Part shown: positions 52,018 to 63,063 of the stretch, piece after piece
Numbering within the stretch: the stretch's first letter is position 1
Layout: each line of letters opens with the position of its first letter
Origin: Blepharisma stoltei
Lineage: Eukaryota; Ciliophora; Heterotrichea; Heterotrichida; Blepharismidae
Direction of reading: 5' to 3'
Assembly: GCA_914767885.1 (NCBI GenBank)
Contig: CAJZBQ010000057.1
Span: 558,001-622,000, forward strand
DNA: 64,000 nt
Program-made: the position numbers and the translations under genes
Notes under the pieces: model-generated
Seen by the model: only the letters and a program-made list of their open reading frames with translations
Told to the model about the DNA's origin: nothing
Databases searched by the model: none

Positions 52018-52649
52018 ATAAATGAATTGTTTTTAAATGATAAGGTGAAGGGAGATTCCCGGGCGATGTGGAAAGTGTAGCAGTGAAAATTAAAATAAGA
52101 TAAAAATTAATATAAAGATATTCTTTACTCCTCTCCATCCTTGATTGGACATTTCCATTTAAAAATTTTCTAAAATTGAGGAATTAATCATCTCCCTCTG
52201 AACGATTTTCATATGGTCAAGCATGAAGCTGACTCCCCTTCCACCGTCTAAAATTAATTACTATCTTTGATAGTAATGAATGTTGGAGATTATTTGGTAT
52301 AATCACTTTTTAGCAATTATAATGCAATTTCTAAAAAATGGATACTCTCTCTGCGAAAAAAATTAACATCAATTTTTTTTTAACCCAATTCTTGATCTAA
52401 TTATTTCGATAGGTGAGATCAAGGATGGAGAGAGTTAGAAAAATAATTATTGCTATATAAAACGTAAATAGCTGTTCTATTATTGGCTTTTTAAAAGTTT
52501 TATTAAACAGCATAATTCAAGATTGATTATGCAACCGCGAATATTTTTAATATATATGCGTTCACATTGCATCATAAATTTTATCAAAATTGTTTTCTGG
52601 CCTGAGCAATAACCCACATTAAAATAATCCTAATAAATTTACAAAAAAT
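52018..52649. other. Intergenic region with a family C element
   Basis: About 630 bp. It contains the family C element at 52128-52437. The rest is AT-rich with no recognised gene. Confidence 0.6.
52128..52437 (+). mobile_element. Family C IES/MITE (310 bp)
   Basis: TA at 52126-52127 and 52436-52437. Left end CTCCTCTCCATCCTTGATTG. The right end has TTCTTGATCTAATTATTTCG facing GTGAGATCAAGGATGGAGAG, a degenerate hairpin. The motif matches the ends of 30949-31500 (CATCCTTGATC). The interior is unrelated or too diverged to align by eye. Confidence 0.7.
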
Positions 52650-52907
52650 ATGAGTAATTATGCCATTGATGTGACAAACAATCGAGTCAAACAAATCATG
52701 GAAGAGCAAGGCATTGAAGAAGACGAGCTTCTAAATAAGTAATTCTTATGTAGGAACTTAGAAGATTTCGCTGATCCTCGAGTAACGCCTGAAATCCAGC
52801 AACTCAGATTTGAATACTACACCAATAAGCTTAAAGAAACAGTTAAGCGTATCCGTGATATCTTAAAAGACAGAACCATGACTATTATAGCCCATACCTC
52901 TATATAG
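52650..52907 (+). CDS. Small helical protein (80 residues) with one intron
   Basis: Starts MSNYAIDVTNNRVKQIMEEQ. A 15-nt intron at 52739-52753 (GTAATTCTTATGTAG) must be removed; otherwise the frame ends at its TAA. The spliced protein continues NLEDFADPRVTPEIQQLRFE and ends at TAG. It is highly helical and charged, with no membrane segment. Function unknown; it could be a subunit of a larger complex. Confidence 0.65.
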
Positions 52908-53987
52908 ATTTCTTTATCGAGTAAAATGGAAAATAAAGTTGAGCGGCCAAGACAGATTCTATCAAAGGGATGAACTAGTTCTCTAGACTAGGGAGGGTTA
53001 AAAAGTAGCATGTCAAAAAGTGATTGACAAGCCTTAGCCTCTAAAAATATTTACAATAAGTTCTGGATGGCTATTTGCAGCAGAATTATTAGCATATCAT
53101 AAGTATCTGCACAAAACAAAGTGCCCGGCCATTTCTATTTCCGCACAAATAATAATTTAGCTAGCTTTAATTAATTAATGTATATTTTTAAATATTTTTG
53201 AAACTTTGTTTTGGTAAGATTATAACACACTATTATTATGGGTCATTAAGAACTTTATTAAAAACAATCAACATAAATACAAACTTTGGCTTTTATAGAG
53301 GAATTGGTCATAATCAAATTGGCATTGTTTATTAAAAATCTATCCTTCCTCAAAAGGCAGCTCGATTGATAAGTTTTAAATTTTAAATTCATTTAAATTT
53401 GCGAAAGAATATATTATGAGTCATTAAGAGGTTCATAAAGAGCATTCAGTGTTCAATAAAAACTTTGACTTTATATATATAGAAATTTCCCATAGATGGC
53501 GCAGTTTGCCCTTGATTTGCCCACTGTGAAAATTTTTTGGTTCGACCAGTACCATATGGTTTGGTCAAACCAAAAAATTTTTCAGTGGGCAAACAGCGCC
53601 ATCTATGGGAAAATTCTATAGCATTTGATCATAAAATATTGGAATGGCTTATTTGAGAATCTATTTTTTATGAGCACTAATTAATGTAAATATTTAAATT
53701 TTATAATGATTATTTAAACTTATTTCTTGCTTGGACTTAAATTTTATAGTAAGATATTTACCAGGGCAGTCTAAAAGCATCTTAAATTTAAAAATAATTT
53801 AATAATAAAACCATTTTAAAAATTGTCGAGTTTGTTTGTCAACTTTGTTCATATTTATAAACCATTTTTGACATACACTTTTTAACACTTCTTGGAATAG
53901 AGATCCAGTTTGTCCCTTTAATAGAGTCTGTCTTGGTCGCTCAACTTTCTATTACACTTTGCTAGACAAATAAATCTATATAGTGGT
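52908..53987. other. Intergenic region with a foldback element and a direct repeat
   Basis: About 1.1 kb. It contains a 143-bp foldback (53479-53621) and two diverged direct copies of an AT-rich unit (about 53236-53300 and 53413-53477). No gene recognised. Confidence 0.6.
53479..53621. repeat. 143-bp foldback element
   Basis: Long inverted repeat: TATAGAAATTTCCCATAGAT at the left pairs with ATCTATGGGAAAATTCTATA at the right. Inner segments also pair (TTTGCCCACTGTGAAAAATT-like against AATTTTTCAGTGGGCAAA; TTGGTTCGACCA against TGGTCAAACCAA). TATA at both outer ends could be the insertion pointer. The inner AGCGCC/GGCGC resembles the GC-rich core nested in the GST-gene IES. Confidence 0.8.
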
Positions 53988-55268
53988 ATGGGCTATATAA
54001 GGCGTAACAGTCTTCCTGATCTTCACCAATCTCACAATAGCAATTCTATATCCACTGAAAGAACGACCCCAAAGTTTCAAGACCTTGCAAGAGCTGAAGA
54101 AGATCGTCTCAATAAACTAAAAGAAAAGCAAAAGAAGATGCTAATTACAACCTTATCAATGCTAGAAAAAATTGATGAAGTAGAGAAACCAATCAAAAAT
54201 AAAAGAAAAAGCTCATCACCTATTTTAAGTCCTCATGATATGAATAAAAGCTTGAAATTTAAAGAAAAAATCGAATCTTTTAAAAAAATACAAGAAGAAA
54301 AATTCAAAGAAAAGAAAAAAGAGCAGATGCAAAAGCAAAAAAACTTGTATGAGAAAATTATTATAGATATGAAAAACCACAGCGAAAGAGAACAAATAAT
54401 AGAGCAGCAGAAAAAAGAAGCAGCCAAAGAAAGAGATGAAGCACTGAAAAGAAAGCAAGAAGAAATAAAAGCTGTGAAAGAAGGAGAGGAGATTATGAAT
54501 GAACATCGAATTCAAGAAGAGTTGGATTTGATGCAAGAGAAGATTATGAAATCTGAAGAAAAATATGTTAATGAAAGAGAGCAAAAATTGTCAAAAACTC
54601 TTGGCTTGCGGAAATTTTGGGACCTTGTACTGGGGAATTTAGATAAATTAAAGCAAACCCATGAAGTTGAAGATGTACTCAAATTAATTGAAAAACAAGA
54701 GAAAGTAAAAAAAAGAAGAGAAAAAATCCAGAAAAAGTTAGAAGAAGAAGTCAACAAAAGACGAGAAAAAATGGAAGCAAGAAAAAGAGCTGCCCAAGTA
54801 AAGGTAGCAAATGATGAAAAAGAGCTTTATAAAAAAGTGAATTATTTAGAAAAGAGACTAACAGCATCGCAGAAAAATTTAGCAATGAAGCAAGATGAAT
54901 GAAAAAAAGAAGTCATGCTGAGAAAAGAATTGCAAAGGCTAAAAGAACTGGATGGGATTACAAAAGTTGAAAGAGCCAATAGAAGACTGGTAGGAAATAT
55001 TTAGAAACTCAAAAAAATGCAAATGCTTGAAAAGCAATTGATGACAAGCCAAAGAATTGACGCTCTGAAGCTAGAAAAAGAAATGATTTTGAATAAAAAG
55101 AGGTAAAAATTAGGAAGGGAAATAGCTACTAAAGAGATGATACAAAGAGAAAAAATGAAAGAAGTATTTGCCGTTGTATGCAGATCTCCGAAATCAAGAA
55201 CAGCTCAAGAGCAGCTTAGAATGCTCGATATATTGAAAAAGAATTCTGATAGTGAAGAAGAAGCATAA
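53988..55268 (+). CDS. Long coiled-coil protein with two 15-nt introns
   Basis: A 416-residue protein, MGYIRRNSLPDLHQSHNSNS, almost entirely Glu/Lys/Arg/Gln coiled coil after residue 40. Introns at 54990-55004 (GTAGGAAATATTTAG) and 55103-55117 (GTAAAAATTAGGAAG) remove in-frame TAG and TAA codons. TGA encodes Trp at about 54900. Stop TAA. The end reads KKNSDSEEEA. It resembles the gene at 15078 in style and may be a basal-body or fibre protein, from composition only. It converges on the TTLL gene, 24 bp away. Confidence 0.8.
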
Positions 55269-55292
55269 TTAATAGTTTTATAAATTACATTA

Positions 55293-57728
55293 CTAAGCTG
55301 CACTTCTGAAGTTTTTTTCATTGCTTTTTGAGTCCTTTCTACATTTCTTGAGAGTTACCAAAAATTCCCACAAATTATCATCAGGAAGATCCAAAACTTT
55401 TGGAGTTTCATACAAAATTGCTTTATTTTCTATAGAGAAAATTGCATCAACTGTTAGCTCCAGTGCATCATTTACCATTCTTGGGATTAACTGCTGCAGC
55501 AATGGCGAAGATAATTCTAAGCAAGGATTTGTGTTGCACTCAATAAGTCACACATTTAAGCTCGAATCAACTATAAAATCATATCCAAAAATCTCAAAGC
55601 AATGCTGCCTCATATTAGGATTTAATTTTCCTTTAGCAGAGATCAATGAGTGTGTAATTAATTCTTTGATCTTGAAAATTAAATCAGAGAATTTGATATC
55701 TTTTTTCATATTGTCAATGAATTCTTCGAAAAACTGAAATGATAGTTGGTTTCCATCTTCAAATTTCCCATACGCTTTCCCTTCTTTTTGAACAGCATTA
55801 TTAGTGAGATGAACAAATTCTGATGATAAAGTCTCTTTATCTAGCGAAAAACTCTCTGAAGAAGTTCGTAAATAGCCTTGTGGGAAAAAATAGCAGTTTA
55901 AGTCATGGGTAATTAGCACCCAAACCCTTATATCAAATTTCCTGCTATTTATTAGTAAAGGACTTTCTATATATTTTTGTATCACAAACTTAAGTGAATA
56001 AATCTTTCCTTTTTCATTTTGTTTCAAATTTTTTTTTAATCGTTTTATATTTGCGAATTCTTGATACTCTGTAAATAGATTTTTAAGCGTCTCCAAATCA
56101 TTGAAAACATGGATTCCTCTGCCTCTATTGAAACCGGAAGGTTTAAGAATCCATATATTTTCCCCTAAAAAATGTGTAGAGGGCGGCATTTTTGTCTGTG
56201 TGACTGAATCAAAACTAAACAGTTTTTGTTTAGTGAGAGTTCTTTTATTATCATCTTTTTGTAGGTTTTTGAAGTAACTCATAAATAGCATGAGCTGAGA
56301 ATGGAAAACTTTAGATTCGATGTCAATTTCAAAAGTAATTGGCATGATTTCGGTAATATCTATATCTCGTAATAAGCAGTAATTTCGTAAATTTTTAAAC
56401 AAGTTTACTTTATTCGTGATTTCTGCGTGAAATTCAAAATGATTCGTAATTTGGGTTGGGAGGTATGAAAGTAGCCTGCCAAATTTAATGTGAACAGAAG
56501 TAGGATGCCATATAAAATGCGAAGAATTCGGCAAGGTGTAGTCACCTTCTTCTCAATCGCTCCTTAACTGCATTAATGTCTTTATCAATTTTGAATTATT
56601 TCCTTTGTGTATAAGATATTTATATTTTTGCGGCTCACCAATTGGATTTTCGACAGGAATTTCTGTTTCAGGGTCTTCATTTTCATAATTGTGCAAACTT
56701 GGCTGTGAACTTTTCAATTTTTCAAGAAGTTCTTTTCCTCTTATCATTCCATCAGAAAGCATAAAAATTTTCGGGAAGTCAATTGGTTTTTCTAGCTCTT
56801 TACTTTTACTTGATGATTTTGACAATCCAATGCCTTTAGCCATAAGGGTCCTTTCTTGGTAGTCAACTGGAAAATTCATAGAAGGGTTTCTCATATTTTC
56901 TTTTTTAGGGCGCGTTTGAAAAGGAGAAGACGATGGAACAGTTGCTAAAACCTTTTTTTCTTCTAGAAACAGATCTTTTAAAACCTTTTTCGAGCTCGTA
57001 CAATTACAAAATTTTTTCTTGATTGGTAGTCCAGCATGATGATTAAATAATCTTTGTGGAAGCTTAAATTTTTTACAGTGTGGACATAGAAAAGGATGCC
57101 TTAATAAAGGACTTATCCCATTTCTCATTGGTTTTTGGGTCTGCATTAAAGGATCAAGTTTTACGTATTTGATTGCGTTTTCTTCATAAACTTTTGAATT
57201 ATTAAAATGGCTTGATCTGAATTGGACTTAGATGCTCCGGAGTTGATCCGGAGCCAGAGAAGAGGAGCCAAATGGCGATAGCTCTTGGGGCGGTTTTATT
57301 TTCAGGAGCTGATCCTCAATCTTTTTCCTAGTTTGCAAGAGTGCCTACCGCGTAATGCCCTTCAGCACTCCATGGGAGCATTACAACCCTGTCCCATATA
57401 AGAGCCATTTGGAGATTGAAGAAGTTTTTTTTGTTAGTGGGACCCAGAAGACGGTATGGCAATCTACCCGAAAGACCACCATTTTTTTGGTGACGTCAGG
57501 AGTAACGCCAACGCAATAAATCCGTAGGATAGCAAGATGCTGAAATAAGTCTTGAAGACCCACTAGTTTAAGTCTAATCTAATCATAAACTTTTTCTTTG
57601 GATTCTGGTATTAGTCGTTTTTGGTCAAAAGAAAATCCTATTAGGCAGTGCCTTGTGGATGTTGGAGCTAATTGTGGAATTTTTAGAGACAAGTCCGCTT
57701 CATTGTTCGACTCATTTATTTTGTCCAT
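55293..57728 (-). CDS. Tubulin-tyrosine-ligase-like (TTLL) enzyme with retroposon-like insertion
   Basis: 678 residues after removing a 399-bp insertion (57196-57594). The C-terminal TTL domain (about 230-640) is clear: WILKPSGFNRGRGIHVF (ATP-binding loop), RKFDIRVWVLIT, HLTNNAVQK, and CFEIFGYDFIVDSSLNVWLIECNTNP with metal/ATP residues. TTLL enzymes add Glu, Gly or Tyr to tubulin tails, fitting the microtubule-rich ciliate cortex; which residue is added cannot be told. An N-terminal Cys pair (CPHCKKF) lies near residue 85. The true start MDKINESNNEADLSLKIPQ is upstream of the insertion; the ATG at 57146 is internal. Trp is TGA at SDWEEGD. Confidence 0.88.
57196..57594 (+). mobile_element. Retroposon-like insertion with 12-bp target duplication (399 bp)
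   Basis: TCATAAACTTTT at 57184-57195 and 57583-57594 flanks a GC-richer segment near the 5' end of the TTLL coding region. The plus-strand right end is TTTAAGTCTAATCTAA, like the tails of the 39.1 and 41.4 kb elements. It also contains GTCAGGAGTAACGCCAACG, comparable to their CAGGAGTTAGCCCAACAACG. Removal restores KEKVYEENAIKYVK. Confidence 0.82.
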
Positions 57729-58266
57729 TTAATTACAATGTTTTTTAGGTTAGAAAAAGAAATACATGTTAAACAATACTATTAGAAATGTTTAGCATTA
57801 AGAGGATTAATTTAGAAAATTTTAAAATTAAAGTATTTTATTTATTTTCTTAATTATCTGTTATTTTCTTCTTGTTAAAAATAGAAGTTAAAATATGTGA
57901 AATCTTGTTTCAACACTAAATATAATTGGGAAATTTATTTTGATTAAAATGATTATTTGAACAATAATGTTTAAAATAATTATTCTCATAAAGCTTTTAT
58001 AATCACTTTTGATTGCTAAATTTCCATATAAATAGATTTTGGCAACTATAACTACGCTAATTAGTAAAATTTATATCCACAATTAATAATGGGAGGATGA
58101 AATATCTTGATAAAGAAAAGATTTATATTTAAAGATTAATAGCTTCATCATCTATGTCCTTTATTGAAATTTTCTATAATAAATTCACATCACAAATATC
58201 ATTGAGTAAAATCTACTTAAATTATGGCACTTCTAATACCCATTGAGTTATAATTGTAAATAAACA
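57729..58266. other. Divergent intergenic spacer
   Basis: About 540 bp of AT-rich DNA upstream of the TTLL gene. Nothing else recognised. Confidence 0.6.
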
Positions 58267-58782
58267 ATGAAGTCTCCAAGCGTTATGCCGCATCACGAAG
58301 GGCAAAATACCCCTGATAATGCTATTAAACTCAAGTCTATTCTTAGAGAGAACAAAATCATTGGAAAAATCCCTATTTCTTTCTTCGTGATCGAAAACAA
58401 ATTTTTTAATAGAAAAATTTTGTAGGAAAAAATTATTTTGATATAAGTGATAATTAGTGCAATTAAATCTCTAGCTAATTCTGTTTCATTTTAAGCTGCT
58501 TACATTTTTTAAAACATAAATTTTACTTATCAATTTTTACGAATTGGGATCTATTTAAATTTCGAGAAAAATTTAAATATAAAATTCTATATGGGTTTTT
58601 TGGAAAAAAAAATTAACCTTCCTTCGTGAGCGAAACAAAATGTTTTTATTCGCACACGGAAGAGGAACTAGGGAGTTAGAAATCAACAAAAGATCAGCCT
58701 CAAAGTTTCCGAGTCGTTACCCGAGCAAGCACAATGGATAAAAAAGTACTCTTTAGAGACCCCATCCATGAGTTGCATCTAG
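58267..58782 (+). CDS. Possible small protein (60 residues), interrupted by an IES
   Basis: ATG at 58267 gives MKSPSVMPHHEGQNTPDNAI and runs into a degenerate family A element. Using TA at 58344-58345 and 58677-58678 the frame continues NQQKISLKVSESLPEQ and ends at TAG 58780-58782. An alternative downstream frame (KSTKDQPQSFRVVTRAS...) is also open but needs a non-TA join. No known domain. The case rests on an open frame either side of a recognisable element. Confidence 0.4.
58346..58678 (+). mobile_element. Degenerate family A IES/MITE (333 bp)
   Basis: TA at 58344-58345 and 58677-58678. Left end GAGAGAACAAAATCATTGGA, a second copy TTCTTCGTGATCGAAAACAA inward, and right end CTTCCTTCGTGAGCGAAACA facing ATTCGCACACGGAAGAGG. 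The interior is collinear with the other copies (TGATATAAGTGATAATTAGT). Confidence 0.7.
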
Positions 58783-59108
58783 TCGAGCCTATCATATATA
58801 AAATGCCAAAAAAAGATACGAGCTGTACTTGTGCAATCTTTTAGAGCAATCATCATTTTTAAAAATGATCTTTGAGGCACACATCTGATAAAGCAAATAA
58901 GTGTATTTAATTCCTTATGTAAATTAATCTAATTTTCAAGCAAAATATATAAGTTTTCCACTAATAAAATTTCTAAAAATAAGCTTTTGTTTTAAAATTG
59001 ATTTGAATTGTGCTTGGAGAAAATTATACAGAAATAACTCAATTAAATTTGCGAGTTTTTCAAAATTATTTTATTTAAAAATTTATATAAATAAAATCTC
59101 ATTATCTA
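58783..59108. other. AT-rich intergenic spacer
   Basis: About 325 bp between the small ORF and the convergent RING gene. An alternative small frame reaches a TAG near 58846. Otherwise nothing recognised. Confidence 0.5.
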
Positions 59109-60875
59109 TTATTCATCAAGCATGTTTGCAATAGTTTCATCCATTGACCCAGTCCTTTCGAGTTCTCTTCTGATAACCTCATGCGGAATGTGTGGCAAAA
59201 TTTCTCTTACTTGCTCCACTTCTCTTTCTCTTTGTTCTCTCATACCAGCAGCGTTTCTTGAAAAGGAAAAATTTCACCATGATCTCTCTCTAACCATTTC
59301 TGGCTGTAAAAAAATTTGGTTGCAGAGAGGGCATTTTTTTTCTGTATTATTTAAAACCCAGGTTCTTATACACTCGACATGATGAATATGTCCACAAGAA
59401 ATTCGACTGCACTTGCTCTGAGTCAAAGGCTCCCAACAAATGCAGCATTTTTCGTCTCCATGCTTGGATAGCTCAGCTTCTGTAAGTGGTGGGTATTTTT
59501 TAACAAAATTTCTCATAGAAATTTTATAATGTCGATATCTTTTGCATATGGAAATTAAACTGATGATATATTTTTGTTGTCTCATGATAACTAAAATTTG
59601 GAGTGGGCTCGATAAGAACCATTCAGAATACCAAATTGCAAGATGAATCCATCTGCATATGTTTATTAAAATTTCTGCTGAGTTCACTGCTAAATCATGT
59701 CTTCTGCTTAAGGCTAAGTTATGCTTAAGCTGATACCATGTAATCACACTTTCCTTTAGCACTAATATCCCATCGTAATTTATCAATAAAATCAAGCTTG
59801 GACTTGCATTCGAGAACACGTAAGCTGTAAAAATAATAAAGCCTGCTGTCACCCCAATCGTAGTCATTATCAATTCTTGCAGGTTTCTAATATGATTATT
59901 TTGAAGTCTAGACTTTGCAATGATACTCAGAACTTTACATGAGGAGTAATAAACGAAGATAAAAGCCCAAATTAATATTTCAATGCTATTATTTGAGCTA
60001 TCTCCAAGAGAAATAACTACGAATTGTAATAGCATGGAATCATTTAATAGGTAATGCCCAATTCTCTTCCTTTCTGCAGAATTCAGTGGCTAGGCTAGGC
60101 TATTTAAAGTCAGGTGCTAGCCATATTGGTGATGCAGATGCTATATGCTCTAGCACTTTTCGAATCCAGCCCAGAGGGTATATCCCCAGAAAACGGGTCA
60201 CCTTCTGGTATCTTCTGTCTCCTCCTTGCTGCTTCAGTCTTGAGTGCTTATCCATTTCTGCGACCCTGCTACAGGCGATTGAAGTAGATTGATTCCAAGG
60301 ATCAACTGGAGTCTATCTGGTGTCGAAATGCTTTCCTTCGACATCTACAGAAAAAAGACTACTCCCTTGTAGCCTGAGCCGAAACTCCATTTTCTCGATA
60401 GAGGAATGCTCATTGGTTATATTAGATCAAAAGGACGCTGCTGGGCACCTCCATTTTCAACTAAAGGAAGGCAGCCAAAGCCTATCTGGGTACGTATTAC
60501 CTGAGGTTGAACTTGCTTATCTACTCGGAATTCATCTTAGTTTGCCGTGGCCATGAGATCGGATCATTGCGCCAAGAGGGCAGATTTGGCACGTGTTGCC
60601 ATTTTAATGTATATTGCAGAATTCAATGAATCAAGGAAAATGTAAAAAATAAGCTGTGTCGCATAAAAGCACCAGAACGAGACAGTAATGAATATGAGTA
60701 AGCATAAAGATGAGCTTGATTTTATTAAGTGTATTGTCGAGATAAGTCCTGATGTAAGTAATGATGGAACTAATAAAGCTGCTAATAGTAGAGTATTGGC
60801 TGGCAAAATCCATAATGCTAGCTTTCATGCAGTTATTGATTCATAAATAGCATTTGCGATTTCTAATGCACGCAT
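59109..60875 (-). CDS. Multi-pass RING-H2/CUE ubiquitin ligase (gp78/HRD1-like), with insertion
   Basis: 408 residues after removing a 540-bp insertion (60089-60628). Five or more transmembrane helices precede a RING-H2 domain at about 293-336 (CCICWEPLTQSKC, CGHIHHVECIRTWV, CPLC). A C-terminal CUE ubiquitin-binding domain follows (VREILPHIPHEVIRRELERT). The membrane-RING-CUE order is that of gp78/AMFR, an ER-associated-degradation E3 ligase. The first exon (MRALEIANAIYESITAWKLA) lies upstream of the insertion, and the join LDSLNSAERKRIGHYLLND is exact at the target duplication. Two TGA-Trp codons. Stop TAA. Compared with gp78 it lacks the long C-terminal p97-binding region. Confidence 0.88.
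60089..60628 (+). mobile_element. Retroposon-like insertion with 14-bp target duplication lacking TA (540 bp)
   Basis: TGCAGAATTCAGTG at 60075-60088 and TGCAGAATTCAATG at 60615-60628 flank a GC-richer segment inside the RING gene. Its first 170 bp are homologous to 21073-21260 (for example GCTAGCCATATTGGTGA, CTTCTGTCTCCTCCT). Neither duplication contains TA, so a TA-to-TA excision would not restore the gene; I checked the nearest TAs and they give stops. Confidence 0.82.
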
Positions 60876-61818
60876 TTTTATTTTTTTGGTTAAACTATAA
60901 TGTAAAATTATGAATTACTATTTAGGAGGCTGATTATAATTTTTTTCAATATTAAAATTATTCTTTATTTTGGAGTGAGGTTCTAATTTATATTGAAGAA
61001 ACTAAGCAATATTCATGGGAATCGTGGATTTAGGTAAAAGCCAGTATAATTGATTTTGATTCTTAAAAAATATTGCTATATTGTTTCTAGCCTTGACAAA
61101 GAGATAGCTATATAAAAATCTAATCTAAATAATTTCTAAATCAAGCTTTGCTAAGTAATACAGTATTATTTTTATTAAGCATTTAGAATTATTAGACTAT
61201 TGAAGATTTTTAAGATAAAATAACCTTAAGGGATAAATTGCAAAAAAAATTAGATTCGAATATGATCTATTACTATATAGAAATTATATTTTCTATTTTT
61301 TACACATCTGTAGCTATTTAAGCCTCAAAAAACAATTTTATCGAATTTATATTAATTAAGAATCATTTCATCACAGACATGCTGATGTAATAAATTTTAA
61401 GCAGAATTTAATAAAAATGTCTTATCATTGTCTATTGTAATTTTCTTTTAAGGACTCCATAATTTAAATTATTAAAATTTCATAAACAGCTACAAAACTT
61501 CAAAAATTATTATGCACTGACTTATATTTTCAAGTTATCAGTATGATTTTATAAGGAGCATGCATTCCTCATTATAATTTATGCGAGCTAAATACTACTT
61601 CTATTCATAAATCCTACTCTATTGCGCTTATCTAATCCTAAGAAATACTTTTTAAATTTTAAAGCTTATTTTTCATTAAAAAATCATAAAGGTTTCAAAG
61701 CTAATTATCATTTAAAAAGTTTCTTTATGAGCGGAATTCATAGTCCAAATTTCAAGTTACAATGCTTTGTATGATATCCGTTTCTTCACCAAAATATGCT
61801 GTGGTTATAAAATAAAAA
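60876..61818. other. AT-rich divergent spacer
   Basis: About 940 bp between the RING gene and the phenylalanine hydroxylase gene. No ORF, RNA gene or bounded element recognised. Confidence 0.6.
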
Positions 61819-63063
61819 ATGCTTAGCCGAGCTCTCTTCAGGTTTATGTCAAGTGCCACAAAGGCCCCATTTGAAATCACTGACATGGCTGCTTTGATGT
61901 TTACTCTTCCAAAAAACACCCCTGGCTCTCTCAATCAAGTTCTTCAAACAATCCTTGATAACAACCTCAATTTAGTCCACATAGAGTCAAGACCAGCATC
62001 GCTGATTGATGCGGATAAAGGCTTTACTTTTATTGTAGACATAGAAACCCCGAATAATAATTCGTTGGAAAATGTATGCAAAAAAATCAAAAAAGTCTGT
62101 GGTGACGTCACAGTGCTAGGAAGCCTTGATGTGCCGTTGTTTCCAAGACGTTTTAGTGATATAGATGGAATGCAACAGCTAGTTAGGCCTCTACACCATG
62201 ATCATCCAGGGTCTATGGATCCGAATTACTGGGCAAGAAGGCAAGAATTTGGAATTATCGCAAAAAATTGTACTTTAAGTCAAGAACTCCCGAGAATTCA
62301 ATATACAAGTGATGAAACTCAGACTTGGCAAACGGTTTATCATGCTTTGTCGCCTCTTTATAAGAAAATTGCTTGCAGTGAATTTCTGCTTAATTTTAAG
62401 GAAATGGAAAACAAAGGGATTATTAAAGAAAATGAAGTGCCTCAAATAGCAGAAGTTAATAGATATCTATTGGGGAAAACTGGATTTCAGCTTAAACCTA
62501 TTTCTGCTATGGAAAAAGATAGAGACTTCTTAAATTGCTTAGCATTCAGAGTATTTCCCACTACACTCCATATGAGACACCACTCTCATCCTTATTTTAG
62601 CATAGACCCAGATATTGCTCATGAAGTGATTGGCCATGTCCCTATGCTTGCTGATCCTGAATTCGCTGAATTTGTTCAAGAAATCGGTCTTGCATCTTTA
62701 GGAGCTGCTGAAGAAGAGATACAGAAACTAATGAACCTTTATTTTTATTCAATCGAAATTGGTCTTATTATGAATTCAGAAGGAGATAGGAAGGTTTATG
62801 GGGCAAGAATCTTAAGTTCAGTCGACGAAATTAATCATGCTCTAAGTATTCACCCTGAACTGAGACATTTCGACCCATTCCAAGCTTGCAATGTTAAATA
62901 TCATCGAAAAGACTTACAAGGGTTATATTGGTTTTGCTCAGATTTTAGAGAAGCCAAGGTACTTATGCAGAGATACGCAAGCACTTTACAAAAACCTTTC
63001 AATGCAACTTATGATAGAGTTCAAAAATCGATTAAAGTTAGCCACAAGGTGAAGTCTTGGTAA
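61819..63063 (+). CDS. Phenylalanine 4-hydroxylase
   Basis: A complete 414-residue biopterin-dependent aromatic amino acid hydroxylase. N-terminal ACT-like regulatory domain at about 20-100 (ALMFTLPKNTPGSLNQVLQT). Catalytic domain at about 115-414. Non-haem iron ligands are visible: His268 and His273 in DIAHEVIGHVPML, and Glu313 in YSIEIGL. Pterin/substrate loop residues RVFPTTLHMRHHSHPYFSIDPD precede them (RxFxxTxYxRHxxxPxxxPEPD type). It converts phenylalanine to tyrosine using tetrahydrobiopterin and oxygen. The extreme N-terminus (MLSRALFRFMSSATK) could be a mitochondrial presequence, unusual for this mainly cytosolic enzyme. Phe rather than Tyr or Trp specificity is inferred. The frame contains no TGA. 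Confidence 0.93.
   Translation: MLSRALFRFMSSATKAPFEITDMAALMFTLPKNTPGSLNQVLQTILDNNLNLVHIESRPASLIDADKGFTFIVDIETPNNNSLENVCKKIKKVCGDVTVLGSLDVPLFPRRFSDIDGMQQLVRPLHHDHPGSMDPNYWARRQEFGIIAKNCTLSQELPRIQYTSDETQTWQTVYHALSPLYKKIACSEFLLNFKEMENKGIIKENEVPQIAEVNRYLLGKTGFQLKPISAMEKDRDFLNCLAFRVFPTTLHMRHHSHPYFSIDPDIAHEVIGHVPMLADPEFAEFVQEIGLASLGAAEEEIQKLMNLYFYSIEIGLIMNSEGDRKVYGARILSSVDEINHALSIHPELRHFDPFQACNVKYHRKDLQGLYWFCSDFREAKVLMQRYASTLQKPFNATYDRVQKSIKVSHKVKSW

Noticed and set aside
54225-54757. Phe/Leu-rich minus-strand ORFs that look like membrane proteins
   Set aside because: Antisense of a Lys/Glu coiled coil always yields Phe/Leu-rich frames; no independent support.
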